Source of the DNA: Lithobates sylvaticus
Taxonomy: Eukaryota; Chordata; Amphibia; Anura; Ranidae
Direction of reading: 5' to 3'
Assembly (NCBI GenBank): GCA_028564925.1
Contig: CM053033.1
Location: 204,740,607 to 204,804,606, forward strand
DNA: 64,000 nucleotides
Part shown: one piece after another, positions 46,363 through 57,714 of the stretch
Numbering within the stretch: position 1 is the first letter of the stretch
Layout: each line of letters starts with the position of its first letter
Made by a program: the position numbers and the translations under genes
Notes under the pieces: model-generated
What the model was told of the DNA's origin: nothing
What the model saw: only the letters and a program-made list of their open reading frames with translations
Database searches by the model: none

Positions 46363-47150
46363 CAGGGGCGGACTGACCATTCGGCCACTCGGGCACTTCC
46401 CGAGGGCCCCGGGCCACTAGGGGGCCCCATCAGGGTTGCCAGCCTCAGTAAAACCAGGGACAGTATGTAAAAATCTGTGTTTTTTTTACATCTGTTTCTG
46501 AATTGTCCCTTAGGCCCCTTTCACACCGGGGCGTTTTTCATGCGGTACAGCGCTAAAAATAGCGCCTGTTCACCGCATGAAAAAATCCGGCCCCTTTAAC
46601 TCCAGTGTGAAAGCCGGCGGGCTTTCACACTGGAGCGGTGCGCTAGCAGGATGACAAAAAAAGTCCTGCTAGCAGCATCTTTGGAGCGGGATAGGAGCGG
46701 TGTGTTCACCGCTCCTATACCGCTCCTTCCCATTGATTAGAATGGGACACCGCGGTGAAACCGCGGCAATACCGCCGCAAAGCGCCGCTACGGCGGCGCT
46801 CTGCGGGGGGGTCTTTAACCCTTTTTCGGCCGCTCGCGGGGGTAAAACCGCACCGCGAGCGGCCGAAAACCGCGGTTAAAACGACGGTAAAGCAGCGCTA
46901 AATATAGCGCTGCTTTACCGTCACCGCGGCTCCCCACCCCAGTGTGAAAGGGGCCTTACCGACATCCTTTTGGTCTAAAAATGCAGAGATTATAGCTGCC
47001 CCACCTCTCCAGTACCTTCTCAGCCAATAGAAACATGTCTGTGTATACTGTGTGATTGTATACTGTGTGTGGCCCCATAATCTCTGATTGCCCGGGGGCC
47101 CCATAATCTCCTATTGCCCGGGGGCCCCATGAGTTGTCAGTCCGCCCCTG
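46363..47150. mobile_element. hAT element with a perfect 8-bp duplication and a nested element
   Basis: The ends caggggcggactgaccattc and gagttgtcagtccgcccctg are inverted. The 8-bp direct repeat cataccac flanks it exactly (46355-46362, 47151-47158). No transposase. An inverted-repeat element occupies 46510-46958. Confidence 0.93.
46510..46958. mobile_element. 'ggcccctttcacac' family element nested in a hAT element
   Basis: The left end ttaggcccctttcacaccgg and the right end agtgtgaaaggggcctta are inverted. The interior has many CpG-rich palindromes (cggccgctcgcggg / cgcgagcggccg). Confidence 0.88.
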
Positions 47151-47158
47151 CATACCAC

Positions 47159-47360
47159 AGTGTACATCTGAGTAGGGGCCATGTGTGCCTGCCTTTGCCG
47201 AGAAAGCAACCCCCTGTGGTTACTATGCAGCAGGGCAGCTGCTCAGTACAGGTTACAGAAGACAGCGGCGGTCACTGTAGCAGCTGCAGCTTCTACAGCG
47301 ATTCTCCTCTTTCCCATGGATCCCACACATGTGGGCATGTATACAGATCCTAAATGACAG
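47159..47360. repeat. Unclassified repeat, copy A
   Basis: Shared with 49850-50035 in order: tatgcagcagggcagc, gcggtcactgtagcagctg, cagcgattctcctctttccc, acatgtgggcatgta. The similarity is high enough to create matching short open frames in both places, but no exon signal supports coding. Confidence 0.6.
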
Positions 47361-48299
47361 CCCAGTCCCTCCCTTCTCCTCCTCCATGCCCAGAAATTAA
47401 AAAAAGAACACAGTGGGTGGGATGTCACATCTTGATTGATGGATGATCCGCCTTCCATAACAGAATGAGGACACAGGCTGTAGTGGAAATCTCCTCCTAC
47501 CTGAACACTCAGGCAGACCCTGCAGTTTATGTCATTTTGGTATACAGATCAGCCAAAAAGGTATATAGTGGCAGTATTTTAATGCAAAAAGATTTATAAA
47601 CTGTGGGCACTGGGGGGGGGGGGGGGGGGGGACTTGAACTATTTTCATATTACTGGGTTTAGTAACACTTTTAGCTGTAATTCCTAAACCCTTCCTACGA
47701 TTTGGATATAGATACCCTCAAATTAAACCTGAGAGTGTGCACTTTCGGCCTATATCCATTCTATAACTAGAATATGTTTTTGTAAATACCTAAAAAAAAA
47801 CTAAAATTGTGCTTGGACCTAACTGTACATCTGTGCTGAAAGACAAATAGCTGCCATTTACATAACACATGGGGTGCTAAAGGTGTGCAGCCTATTACAT
47901 TAGGGTGTGCACCCCAAAGCTCAAACACACATGCCTTTCTCTGCAGCCTCAGCTGCACAGGACAGTGAATGAATGGGACGTGCTCTGTGCCAAGCGGCTC
48001 CCTTTTAATTCACAAACTGAAGCAAAGTAAACACAGTTTACTATGCTTCAGTTATGAATGAACACCGTGAGTAAGTGTGTTCATTTAGAAAAAGAAGACG
48101 CTGATAAATTACATATTTATTAGTCCCTTACTTTACTCTCCATCCTGAAACATCCCCCGTAGCAGCTGGGAGGGGGAGAGAAGACAGAAGCACTGGGGCA
48201 GGGGTGCCAACACAGGGGAAGTGCGGGCAGTAGTGGGAATTGGCACCACACATAGTGATTAGGGTGTACCCTGGCACACCCATGGTTGTGACCATACTA
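47361..48299. other. Unclassified sequence with a G homopolymer
   Basis: G run at about 47612-47631. The block taattcctaaacccttccta ... cctgagagtgtgcactttcg near 47683-47745 looks like a fragment of a Tc1-type element; this is a weak call. No gene is seen. Confidence 0.35.
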
Positions 48300-48302
48300 A
48301 TA

Positions 48303-48440
48303 CTGAGGGCCTGTTCACACCAATTGCATTGGGCTGCACTGTGGAGCTATGCCCAAGTGTGTTTAATTCGCACCACAGCGCTGAAAGAAAGTAGGACATG
48401 CTTTACATACATCAGCTGCTGGTGTGAACGAACCCTGAAA
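48303..48440. mobile_element. Short inverted-repeat element with 'gttcacacca' ends
   Basis: The left end gagggcctgttcacaccaat and the right end tggtgtgaacgaaccct are inverted, about 138 bp in total. Confidence 0.7.
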
Positions 48441-48499
48441 ATTGAGAATTAAGGCCAAAGTCCGGCCCCCAAAAATCTTTTGCAAGAGTTAAATGCTTG

Positions 48500-48973
48500 T
48501 TAAAGCGGAGCTGCACCCGCACAAAAAATATTAAAAGTCAGCAGCTACAAATAGTGCAGCTGCTGACTTTTAATAAATGGACACTTACCTGTTCCTGGTT
48601 CCAGCGGTGTCGGCAGAATGTGACGAGAGACCGCTCGTCTCTCGCTGCCCCGCCGTCAGGTAATCAGGAAGTGAAGACGCAACGTCTTCACTGCCCGGTC
48701 CCTACTGCGCATGCGCAAGTCGCGCTGCGCGCCCCTATTGGTCCCCGCTGTGTCCTGGTAACTGTGTTTCCCAAGACACAATGGGGCAGCTCCGGATAGG
48801 GGCGGGGCAGCTCCGGATAGGGGCGGGGCAGCTATCCGGAAGTGGGTGCAGATACCTGTATTATACAGGTATCTGCACCCCCCTCCCCCCTGAAAGGTGC
48901 CAATTGTGGCACCAGTGGGGGGGGGGGAATCCGATAAGCGGAAGTTCCACTTTAGGGTGGAACTCCGCTTTAA
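48500..48973. mobile_element. TTAA-ended 'cagcagctgcag' element, copy G, well preserved
   Basis: Bounded by TTAA at 48500-48503 and 48970-48973. The ends agcggagctgcaccc and gggtggaactccgct are inverted. It contains agcagctacaaatagtgcag, acttacctgttcctgg, GCGCATGCGC at 48707-48716 and a tandem pair of gggcagctccggatagg units near 48784-48830. The best copy for defining the family ends. Confidence 0.92.
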
Positions 48974-49438
48974 GCCTACTGGTTGCAGAAGACAATGCAT
49001 TACTTACCTTTCTCCCTGCTCCAGCCAGCTCCAGTGCTCCCCTTTTCTCCCTGAAGCTCCGGTCTATGGGTGGAGCCTCAGCGTCATCAAGGACAGTGCA
49101 GGGCTATCAACCCTGCATTGTACATGGTGCAGGCAGGAATGTGACTGCAGCCAGGAGCAGCTTACAGAGGAAGCTGCAAGGGAACGGTTGCAGGGTTTGA
49201 GGGAGCGGGGAGTCAGGTATGTAATATCTCTTCTGCAACCCCCTAGACTTAAAGATGAACGTTACTCCCTGGGGTTTATTTTGATATTAACCCCTTCCTA
49301 CCTGCTACGGTGGGTGGTGAGCTGAAATAGCATGCTCACCTGCCCATACTCCGGCTCCTGTGCTGCTCTCTTCTTTGTGATGTCATCCGGAGGCTGGATG
49401 TCTCTTCCATATCCTAGGAGCTGGCCTCTTGATGACAC
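48974..49438. other. Unclassified sequence
   Basis: No gene is seen. Open stretches of up to about 140 codons on the + strand run across the boundary with the preceding element and have no family resemblance. Confidence 0.4.
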
Positions 49439-49441
49439 AGT

Positions 49442-49693
49442 GGAGTTGATTTACTAAAGGCAAATAGACTGTGCACGTTGCAAAGTGCAATTGCTCCGGA
49501 GCTTAGTAAATGAGGTAAAGCTTCACTTTGCAATGACAACCCAATCACATGCAAGGAAAATAAATAAAACAGGATTTTTTCTTGCACATGATTGGATGAT
49601 GGAAGCCAGCAGAGCTTCTTCTCATTTACTAAGCTCTGGAGCAGCCGCACTTTGTAACATGCACAGTCTATTTCCCTTTAGTAAATCAACCCC
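49442..49693. mobile_element. Inverted-repeat element with 'gttgatttactaaaggcaaa' ends
   Basis: The left end ggagttgatttactaaaggc and the right end cctttagtaaatcaacccc are inverted, followed inward by atagactgtgcac / gcacagtctat. A 3-bp direct repeat agt flanks it (49439-49441, 49694-49696). A second inner arm pair (gagcttagtaaatgag / ctcatttactaagctc) gives a compact hairpin. Confidence 0.88.
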
Positions 49694-49849
49694 AGTGAGT
49701 TTTACACAACCCAGAATGTTCCTCAGATCTATGACATGGGTATCCCAGGAGGCTGTGAGTAGGGGGAAGGGGGGTTGTTACAATCTCCACCTTGTTCATT
49801 CAGAAAATGTCTTACATTCATTGAGAAAAATGAAAAGTGTTCTGTGAAG

Positions 49850-50035
49850 GGCGCCCATGCTGAGTGATCGACCCGCTGTGTTCACTATGAGCAACAGGGC
49901 AGCCATGGACCCCGAAGACCGCAGCAATCACTGTATGAGCTGTGACTACTACCGTGATTCTCCCCTTATACAGCGATCCTACAGGTATGGGACATGTTAT
50001 ATTTACATTGATTCAAGTGGGACCAATGTAACTAT
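49850..50035. repeat. Unclassified repeat, copy B
   Basis: Matches copy A at 47159-47360 (ttcactatgagcaacagggc, agcaatcactgtatgagctg, gtgattctcccctta). A 73-codon open stretch here is explained by this repeat. Confidence 0.6.
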
Positions 50036-50455
50036 GCAAAAAAGCAATACATGGAATTCATCTCTAACAAGCATATAACCCGAGGGGGACCCCCACTGCA
50101 GGGGTTAATTTCTTTGTAATGCCCGGAGTTTGGCTTTAAATATGATTTCCAGGCATGGCTATACTATACATAGTTACATTGGTCTAGCTTGGACCAATGT
50201 AACTACAGTATGTATATGACATACCTGGCCAATGCCCCTGGAAGCTGGAAATCACTGATAGACACCACTACTCCAGCTGCCCTGCTGAATTCTGAACACA
50301 GGAGGTCCAGCAAAGCACAGACACCATTCAGAGAATGCTTTGTATTTACTGAATGAATGCAAAGCATTCTCTGATTAAACAAGGTGGAGAGGCTTGGCTG
50401 TGATGTCACACTTACCACAATGTGATGGATCTACCTCTCTGCTGCTGTCACCTTT
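50036..50455. other. Unclassified sequence with a palindrome
   Basis: A hairpin lies at about 50168-50208 (agttacattggtctagctt / ggaccaatgtaact). No gene is seen. Confidence 0.4.
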
Positions 50456-52360
50456 TTATAGGGCCAACCTGCAGTGACATTTGACCCCCCCCTTCTTCTC
50501 CAAGCATGGCAGTGTAGTACCAGAGGCATCCTACAGGGGGAAATGTGTTGCATCTACCTCCCTGCCGCTGTCACCATTTAAAGGGCCAGCCTACAGCTCC
50601 AGGTGCCATTCACACACCTCGCCCCCCCCCCCCTTCTCCAAGCATGGCAATGTAGCACCAGAGGCATTCTGCGGGGGCAGTGTGATGCCCTCCTTAATGC
50701 TATCATTCTTTTAAAGGGCCAACCTGCAGCTCTGGATGACATTGCCCCCCCCCCCCCCAACAACCCCCCATGCTCCTCCTCTGGCTATGTAGTACCAGAA
50801 GCATCCTGCGGGGGCAGTGTGATGCATCTACCTCCTTACTGCCGCTATACTTTTAAAGGGCCACCCTGCACCTCTGGATGACATTTGCCCCCCAGACCCC
50901 CCCCATCCTCATTAAAGCATGGCTGTGTAGCACAAGAAGCGTCCTGCGGAGGCAGTGTTTTGCATCTGCCCCCCTGCTTCTATAATCTATTAAAGAGCCA
51001 ACCTGCAGTGACATTTGACCCCCCCCTTCTTCTCCAAGCATGGCAGTGTAGTACCAGAGGCATCCTACAGGGGGAAATGTGTTGCATCTACCTCCCTGCC
51101 GCTGTCACCATTTAAAGGGCCAGCCTACAGCTCCAGGTGCCATTCACACACCTCGCCCCCCCCCCCTTCTCCAAGCATGGCAATGTAGCACCAGAGGCAT
51201 TCTGCGGGGGCAGTGTGATGCCCTCCTTAATGCTATCATTCTTTTAAAGGGCCAACCTGCAGCTCTGGATGACATTGCCCCCCCCCCCCCCCCAACAACC
51301 CCCCATGCTCCTCCTCTGGCTATGTAGTACCAGAAGCATCCTGCGGGGGCAGTGTGATGCATCTACCTCCTTACTGCCGCTATACTTTTAAAGGGCCACC
51401 CTGCACCTCTGGATGACATTTGCCCCCCAGACCCCCCCCCATCCTCATTAAAGCATGGCTGTGTAGCACAAGAAGCGTCCTGCGGAGGCAGTGTTTTGCA
51501 TCTGCCCCCCTGCTTCTATAATCTATTAAAGAGCCAACCTGCAGCTCTGGATGACTTTGCCCCCCAACCCCTCATCCTCCTCCAAGCATGGCTATGTAAT
51601 ACCAGAAGCGTCCTGCGGGGACCGTGTGATGCCCTCCTTACTGCTATCATCCTTTTAAAGGGCCAACCTGCAGCTCTGGATGACATTGGCCCCCCAACAA
51701 CCCCCCCATGCTCCTCCAAGCATGGCTGTGTAGTATCAGAAGCATCCTGCTGGGGCAGTTTAATGCATCTACCTCCCTACTGCCACTATACTTTTAAAGG
51801 GCCACCCTGCAGCTCTGGATGACATTTGCCCCCCCCCCCCCCCCAGACTAAAGCATGGCTGTGTAGCACAAGAAGCGTCCTGCGGAGGCAGTGTTTTGCA
51901 TCTGCCCCCCTGCTTTTATAATCTATTAAAGGGCCAACCTGCAGCTCTGGATGACACCCCCCCAACAACCCATCATCCTCCTCCAAGCATGGCTATGTAG
52001 TACCAGAAGCGTCCTGCGGGGGCAGTGTGATGCATCTACCTCCCTACTGCCACCATCCTTTTAAAGAGCCACCCTGCAGCTCTGGATGACATCCTCCTCC
52101 AAGCATGGCAAGGTAGTACCAGAAGCATCCTGCGGGGGCAGTGTTTTGCATCTGCCTCCCTGCTTTTAGCATCTATTAAAGGTCCAACCTGCAGCTCTGG
52201 ATGATATTTAAACCCCCTGCACCCCCATCTTTCTCCAGGCATGATAGTGTAGTACCAGGGGCGTCCTGCGGGGGGCAGTGTGATGCACCTACCTTCTGGC
52301 TTCCTGCCACCTTTTAAAGGGCCAACCTGCAGCTCTGGGTGGCATCTGACCCCCCCCCCC
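50456..52360. repeat. Tandem array of about 140-bp monomers
   Basis: Each monomer carries ccaagcatggc(a/t)(g/a)tgta, agaagc(a/g)tcctgcgggggc, a gtgatgcatctacctccct block, ttttaaagggccaacctgca and gctctggatgacattt followed by a C run of variable length. About 13 monomers are present. Their differing C runs make the array prone to alignment errors. Open frames across it are by-products. Confidence 0.92.
50474..51543. repeat. 535-bp higher-order duplication within the array
   Basis: The block of about four monomers starting tgacatttgacccccccctt at 50474 recurs at 51009. The two blocks appear identical apart from C-run lengths, so the duplication is far younger than the monomers or is an assembly artefact. 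Confidence 0.88.
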
Positions 52361-52429
52361 CCCAAATATTGCACTTGGGGGTTCGGTGCCCCCCTGGTCC
52401 AATGTTTAACCCCCTACTTGCCCACCCCC

Positions 52430-53010
52430 TGCAGAATGTACATGCAGTATGCAGCCATGCATCAGCTCTGCTCCTTCTATATTCTGAGAAACAGGTGCAT
52501 CACCGAGCCTGCCGAGCACTAGGACCGTACAGCCTCCACCTCGATCGCCCCCCCCCTCTTCTGTTCCATGCACCCCCTATTCCGTGCAGCAGCAGCAGCA
52601 CCCCACTGTCCCCGGGCACTGGGAGCAGCCAGGCCCCTCTGATCCCCATCAGCAGCAGCAGCAGCTCAGCCTCCAGGTGCAGCAGCAGCAGCAGCAGCAC
52701 AGACACAGCCCAGGAGGCAGAGAGGAGGGGGTGGTGGTAGGGTGGGGGGGGGGGGGGAGGAGGAGGGAGGGATGGGGGTGATCTGAGATGTTGTTACCTG
52801 GAAGATGGCTGCTCCTCCAACAGCCACATCATGATGCCCAGGAAAAAATGGAGAAAAAGAGGAAAAAACAGAGGAGATGAGAATTAACACCCTGCTGCCA
52901 GCTATTGCATTGTGCCACCATAGACATTCCCCTGGCAAGACAGGATCACAGCATACAGGAGGCATCCCTTCTTGGATTCTCTATCAGCTATGGACAGAGA
53001 GTGAGTTCTG
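52430..53010 (+). other. Candidate exon or 5' leader of an unidentified gene
   Basis: After the tandem array the sequence looks like single-copy DNA. It has a CpG-containing stretch, CAG repeats (52585-52600, 52650-52665, 52680-52700), a G-rich run, and then gaagatggctgctcctccaa to a donor-like cagagagtgagttc at about 52998. An open stretch at 52339-52740 is Pro/Ser-rich and driven by the CAG runs. In mammals GGN, SPRED3 and RYR1 lie near PSMD8, but nothing here identifies one of them. Confidence 0.25.
52655..52702. repeat. CAG/GCA trinucleotide repeats
   Basis: Two close runs of cag units (atcagcagcagcagcagctc and gtgcagcagcagcagcagca), a potentially unstable microsatellite. Confidence 0.9.
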
Positions 53011-53480
53011 CCTTTTTTTTTTGTTTGTTTTTAATCATTGCACCCTTTGCTTGACCCCCCCTTTTCCTAATCTGACAGGTACCCCCCATTGATTGTTGCA
53101 GCAGGCAGGGCCATTCATCCCAGCATTGATCCCCCATCCCTCTCTGTTATCATTCCCTCCTGTCATCCTGCATGGCTGCTGCTGCTCTTTCCATTTGCCT
53201 AAATCTGGCAATTCTTCCCCCTCCACCATCTCCTGTCCTGAAATAGCTGCAGGGAGGGAAGGCAATGGGGGTGCGGGGGAAGGGTGGAGGGGGGCAACTG
53301 CCATTTCTGGTCCTCATTCAAGGTGGGGAAGAGGAAGGGGCAGATTTTTGTGAATCAACCCTATTTGCATCTGGATTCATTCATAAAAAAAGGGCTGTGA
53401 TCAGTTTGAGGAACCATGATAGCTGCTTCCCCTCCCCACCCTCCTCCCCCTCCCCCTTGGTGTATGTGTGTGTGTATATT

Positions 53481-53528
<48 letters not shown>

Positions 53529-53600
53529 CGCCTCTGCAGATGTGATCCCCGGTGCCTAGGCCAGACCCATCACTCTGGTCCACAGCACCGCTAAAAGGGG
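53011..53600. other. Low-repeat sequence, no gene recognised
   Basis: Open stretches on both strands lack family resemblance. A (TG)n/(TA)n microsatellite lies at 53463-53530. Confidence 0.4.
53463..53530. repeat. (TG)n(TA)n microsatellite
   Basis: Mixed gt and ta dinucleotide runs. Confidence 0.95.
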
Positions 53601-53931
53601 GATTTAGGGACCCTTGTCACACTCTCACCTGCCAGCACAAAGAACCTCTGGTCATGTGACCAGCCATTCACAAAAATTCTTCTTCATTCACTGATGCTTC
53701 TTGGTTTCGTGCAAGGGGGATCAGCTGCTCCATACTTCCCAGGGCCCCTTGCTGGATCATGCTGGGATCCCCCAGCATGCAAAGACGCCCCCCTACGAAT
53801 CTTAAATCGCTCCTCTCTCTGGATTAGGAAGGAAAGGGGACATTTTAAAATGATGAAAGGAATCAGCTGTCCTGTTTTTATTCTTTTTTTTAAGGTATAA
53901 TTTTTTTTAACATTTGATTTTTTTTTTTTTA

Positions 53932-54037
53932 TTATTATTATTATTTTCCACTTACATTGCATAATATTTGACACAATATGTTTTTTTTTTTTATTATTAT
54001 TTTCCACTTACATTGCATAATATTTGACACAATATGT
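53932..54037. repeat. Tandem duplication of about 55 bp
   Basis: The block ttattattttccacttacat then tgcataatatttgacacaat, atg occurs twice in a row, separated by T-rich runs of differing length. Confidence 0.9.
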
Positions 54038-54339
54038 TCCACTTTGATAGTTTCCTCTTTACAATCAGTCTATAGCAGGGGTAGGCAACCTTTTGAGCAC
54101 AGTGTGCCGAAAAATATTTTCCCAAAAAATTGAGAGTGACGATTTTATATCTCAATCACGAAAAGGATTTTTTATATAAATATTTATTATAATAATAATA
54201 ATAATAATAATTATTATAATATTTATTACTTATAATTTATATAAGTAAATGCTGTAAACTACTTGAGTAGTAGTGAGAAATTAACACCCTGCACTCTCAC
54301 GCCTCAGATCAGCCCCAATTCATGCACCTTCACACCTCA

Positions 54340-56290
54340 GGTCACTGTCCCCCCTGCACATCTGCCCCACCACTGTAACCCCACTGCACATCTGCCCCAC
54401 CACTGTAACCCCACTGCACATCTGCCCCACCACTGTAACCCCACTGCACATCTGCCCCACCACTGTAACCCCACTGCACATCTGCCCCACCACTGTACCC
54501 CACTGCACATCTGCCCCACCACTGTAACCCCCCTGCACATCTGCCCCACCACCGTAACCCCCTGCACATCTGCCCCACCACCGTAACCCCTGCACATCTG
54601 CCCCACCACCGTAACCCCCTGCACATCTGCCCCACCACCGTAACCCCCTGCACATCTGCCCCACCACCGTAACCCCCTGCACATCTGCCTCACCACTGTA
54701 ACCCCCTGCACATCTGCCCCATCACTGTAACCCCACTGCACAGCTGCCCCACCACTGTAACCCACTGCACAGCTGCCCCACCACTGTAACCCCCTGCACA
54801 TCTGCCCCACCACTGTAACCCCCTGCACATCTGCCCCACCACTGTAACCCCCCTGCACAGCTGCCCCACCACTGTACCCCACTGCACATCTGCCCCATCG
54901 CTGTACCCCACTGCACAGCTGCCCCACCACTGTACCCCACTGCACATCTGCCCCACCACTGTAACCCCACTGCACATCTGCCCCACCACTGTAACCCCCT
55001 GCACATCTGCCCCACCGCTGTAACCCCCTGCACATCTGCCCCACCGCTGTAACCCCCCTGCACATCTGCCCCACCGCTGTAACCCCCTGCACATCTGCCG
55101 CACCACTGTAGCACCCTGCACATCTGCCCCACCTCTATACCCCCTGCTCTTCTGTCCCACCACTTTACCTCCCTGCACATCTACTCCACCGCCGTACCCC
55201 CATGCTTTTCTGTCTCACCACTGAACCATCTTCTCATCTGTCCTAACACTGAACTTATCTGCCCCACCACTGTAACTCCCTTTCTCATCTGCCCCACCGC
55301 TGTAACCCCCTGCTCAGCTGTACCACCATAGTACCGCCTTTCTCCTCTGCCCTGCCACTGTACCCCCCCTGTACATCTGCCCCACCTCTGTACCCCCTGC
55401 TCTTCTGCCCAACCACTGTAACCCCCTGCTCACCTGTCCCACCAATGCACCTCCTTTCACATCTGCCCCACCGCTGAACCCCCCTGTTCTTCTGTCCCAC
55501 CGCTGAACCCCCTTCTCATCTGCCCCAACACTGAACCCCCCCAGCTCATCTTTCCCTCCACTTTAACCCCCTCCTCATCTGCCCCATCACGGTGCCACCC
55601 TGCTTTTCTGTCACACCGCTGAACCCCCTTCTCATTCCTCCCACTACTGTACCTTCTGCACATCTGCCCTGCCATTATACCCGCTTGCTTTTCTGTCCGA
55701 CCACTGTAACCCCGCTGCTCATCTGCCCCATTAATGTACCCCTTTTCTCATCTGCCCCACCACTGTACCTCCCTGCACATCTACTCCACCAACATATCCC
55801 CGTGCTCTTCTGAATCACCTTCTCATCTGTCCTAACACTGAACCCATCTGCTCATCTGCCCCACCACAGTAAGCCGCTTTCTCATCTGCCCCACCAATGT
55901 ACCTCCTGCACATCTGTCTCACCTCTGTACCCCCTGCTCTTCTGCCCCACCTCTGTTACCTCTGCTCATCTGTCCCACCAATAAACCTCCTTTCACATGT
56001 GCCCCACTGCTCTACCCCCCCTGCTTTTCTGTCCCACCACTGAACCCCCTTCTCATCTGCCCCAATACTGAACCCCCCCCCCCGCTCATCTATCCCGCCA
56101 CTGTAACCCCCTTCTCATCTGCCCCATCACTGTACCCCCCTGCTCTTCTGTCCCACTTCTCATCCCCTCTGCCCCTTCTCATCTCTTCTACCACTGTACC
56201 TCCCTGCACATCTGCCCCACCGCTGTACCCTCCTGCTCATCTGTCTCACCTCTGAACCCCTTCTGCTCATTTTCCCCACCGCTGTACCCT
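54340..56290. repeat. 26-bp minisatellite inside the hAT element, about 75 units
   Basis: The unit is close to ctgcacatctgccccaccac followed by tgtaacc. Units up to about 55130 are nearly identical; later ones are diverged (tgctcttctgtcccacc, ttctcatctgccccaac). The long Gly/Trp/Cys-rich open frames on the - strand are by-products of the unit length and lack of stops. Confidence 0.95.
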
Positions 56291-56944
56291 CTTTTCATCT
56301 ATGATATGAGTGATATGCAGAGTGGTGAAAGGAAGCAGAGATGAGACACATCTACCTGTCCTGGCACACTCATCCAGCTGATTCACCTCTCGCATCCAGC
56401 CCACGTGCTTGTATGTGATGTATGAGATGTCACATACAAACATCTGGAATGGAAGGGCAATGATGAGCTCAGGTCAGGGATATTTTCTGAAAGCAGTGGG
56501 CCTGTGTGCAGGATCATAAGTTGGGCCCCCACTGCGGAGAAAAAGTGTGGCGCTCTGTAGTAGTAAGTGACGCAAAGGTTCAGGAATAATTTCAACAAAG
56601 TTCCCAGAAGCTCAACAGTAATTCCACAAACTGTCACCTGATTGTGGTTTTCTCAATCACAGTGAAATCCCTCCTTTCTGAGAGTCATCTTCCTCCAGAT
56701 GGTGGGCGCGGGGCTAGAAGGACTGTGATTGGCTTTAGCAGTGGCCAATGACAGTCCTCCTCCTTCTGGAAACAGGGACCCCCCCCCCCCCAGCAGAACT
56801 GCACCCAATCTCTTCCCCATCACAAAAGCTGACGATCGCAGCTACAGCAGAAGTTAGAGAACCAAACAATGTTGGGGAATTCTGAAATTGGAGTGCATTA
56901 GTGTCTTACTGACACTTCCCTGCACTGCTCTGCTGATGGGGAGG

Positions 56945-57300
56945 GAGTCGAGTGCCGGTGTCTTGCCGAGAAAGTTCCCCCGGCGAATAAGGACCCCCTG
57001 TACTGCGCAGGCGCTGCGCTTGCGCAGTACAAAGCACAATGAAGCAAAACAGAGTTTCCGAAAATAGCCGAAGTCAGTCAGCTGTACATGGCGCCTGCGC
57101 ACTACATTCTAACCTATGTCCAGGTTCGAGCCCCACCATCCAAGTAGACATGTAACAGCGCCGTGTTCAGCTGATTCACTGTCTTCTGCTTCGGCTATTT
57201 CCGGAGGCTTCGTTCTGCTTCGTACTGCGCAAGCGCTGCGCCTGCGCAGTACAGGGGGGTCCTTATCCACCGAGGGGAACCATCTCGGCAGAACACCGGC
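56945..57300. repeat. Inverted repeat in the 3' part of the hAT element
   Basis: The arms 56945-57078 and 57165-57300 are complementary in large part: gtactgcgcaggcgctgcgc at about 56999 against gtactgcgcaagcgctgcgc at about 57221, and aaatagccgaag against cttcggctattt. Each arm has its own short palindrome (tactgcgca ... tgcgcagta). Confidence 0.85.
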
Positions 57301-57383
57301 AAAAGAGGCTTCAAGTGTTGGGGGTTGCCTACCCCTGGTCTATAGTTTGGATGCTTTACAATCACTATTTCTATGAAAGGACA

Positions 57384-57697
57384 TACAGGGGGTCCCAGAG
57401 TTACAAACTCGTTAGGGATTGTCCTCCTGTTCTTAAATCGGAAATGTTCGTAAGTCGGCCGCGCATGCGCAGACCGACAATTACGGACATTTCCGATGTT
57501 CCGTCGAATGCCGCTCTGCGCATGCGCGGCAAATCCAATGTTCCAATGTTTGCCGTCATTTTCCGAGGCTCCGTATGGCCGCGCATGCGCAGAACGGCCT
57601 AAGGTCCGCGGAAAATGGCAGAGGGTCCCCGCATTGCCCGGTTCGTAAGTAGGAGATGTTCGTAGGTCGTGCGTTCATAAGTCGGGGACCCCCTGTA
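57384..57697. mobile_element. 'tacagggggtcccc' element, copy 3
   Basis: The ends tacagggggtcccagagtta and aagtcggggaccccctgta are inverted and bounded by TA. It carries GCGCATGCGC at 57461, 57518 and 57581. Close to copy 1 in the left half. Confidence 0.88.
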
Positions 57698-57714
57698 CAG
57701 TGAAAGAATAACAT

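Larger units (their letters stand above)
54076..57337. mobile_element. 3.3-kb non-autonomous hAT element with a perfect 8-bp duplication
   Basis: The left end caggggtaggcaacc and the right end ggttgcctacccctg are perfect inverted repeats. The 8-bp direct repeat gtctatag flanks the element exactly (54068-54075 and 57338-57345). No transposase block was recognised. Two thirds of the interior is a 26-bp minisatellite, and the 3' part holds a CpG-rich inverted repeat. Confidence 0.95.

Noticed and set aside
49857-50078. 73-codon open frame as a small gene
   Set aside because: The same text recurs in diverged form at 47159-47360, so it is an interspersed repeat.
52339-52740. 133-codon Pro/Ser-rich frame as a protein
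   Set aside because: It starts in the tandem array and depends on CAG repeats; no homology. Kept only as a weak exon candidate region.
54337-55180. Minus-strand open frames of up to 251 codons rich in Gly, Trp and Cys
   Set aside because: Produced by the 26-bp minisatellite; three overlapping frames are open at once, which coding sequence would not show.
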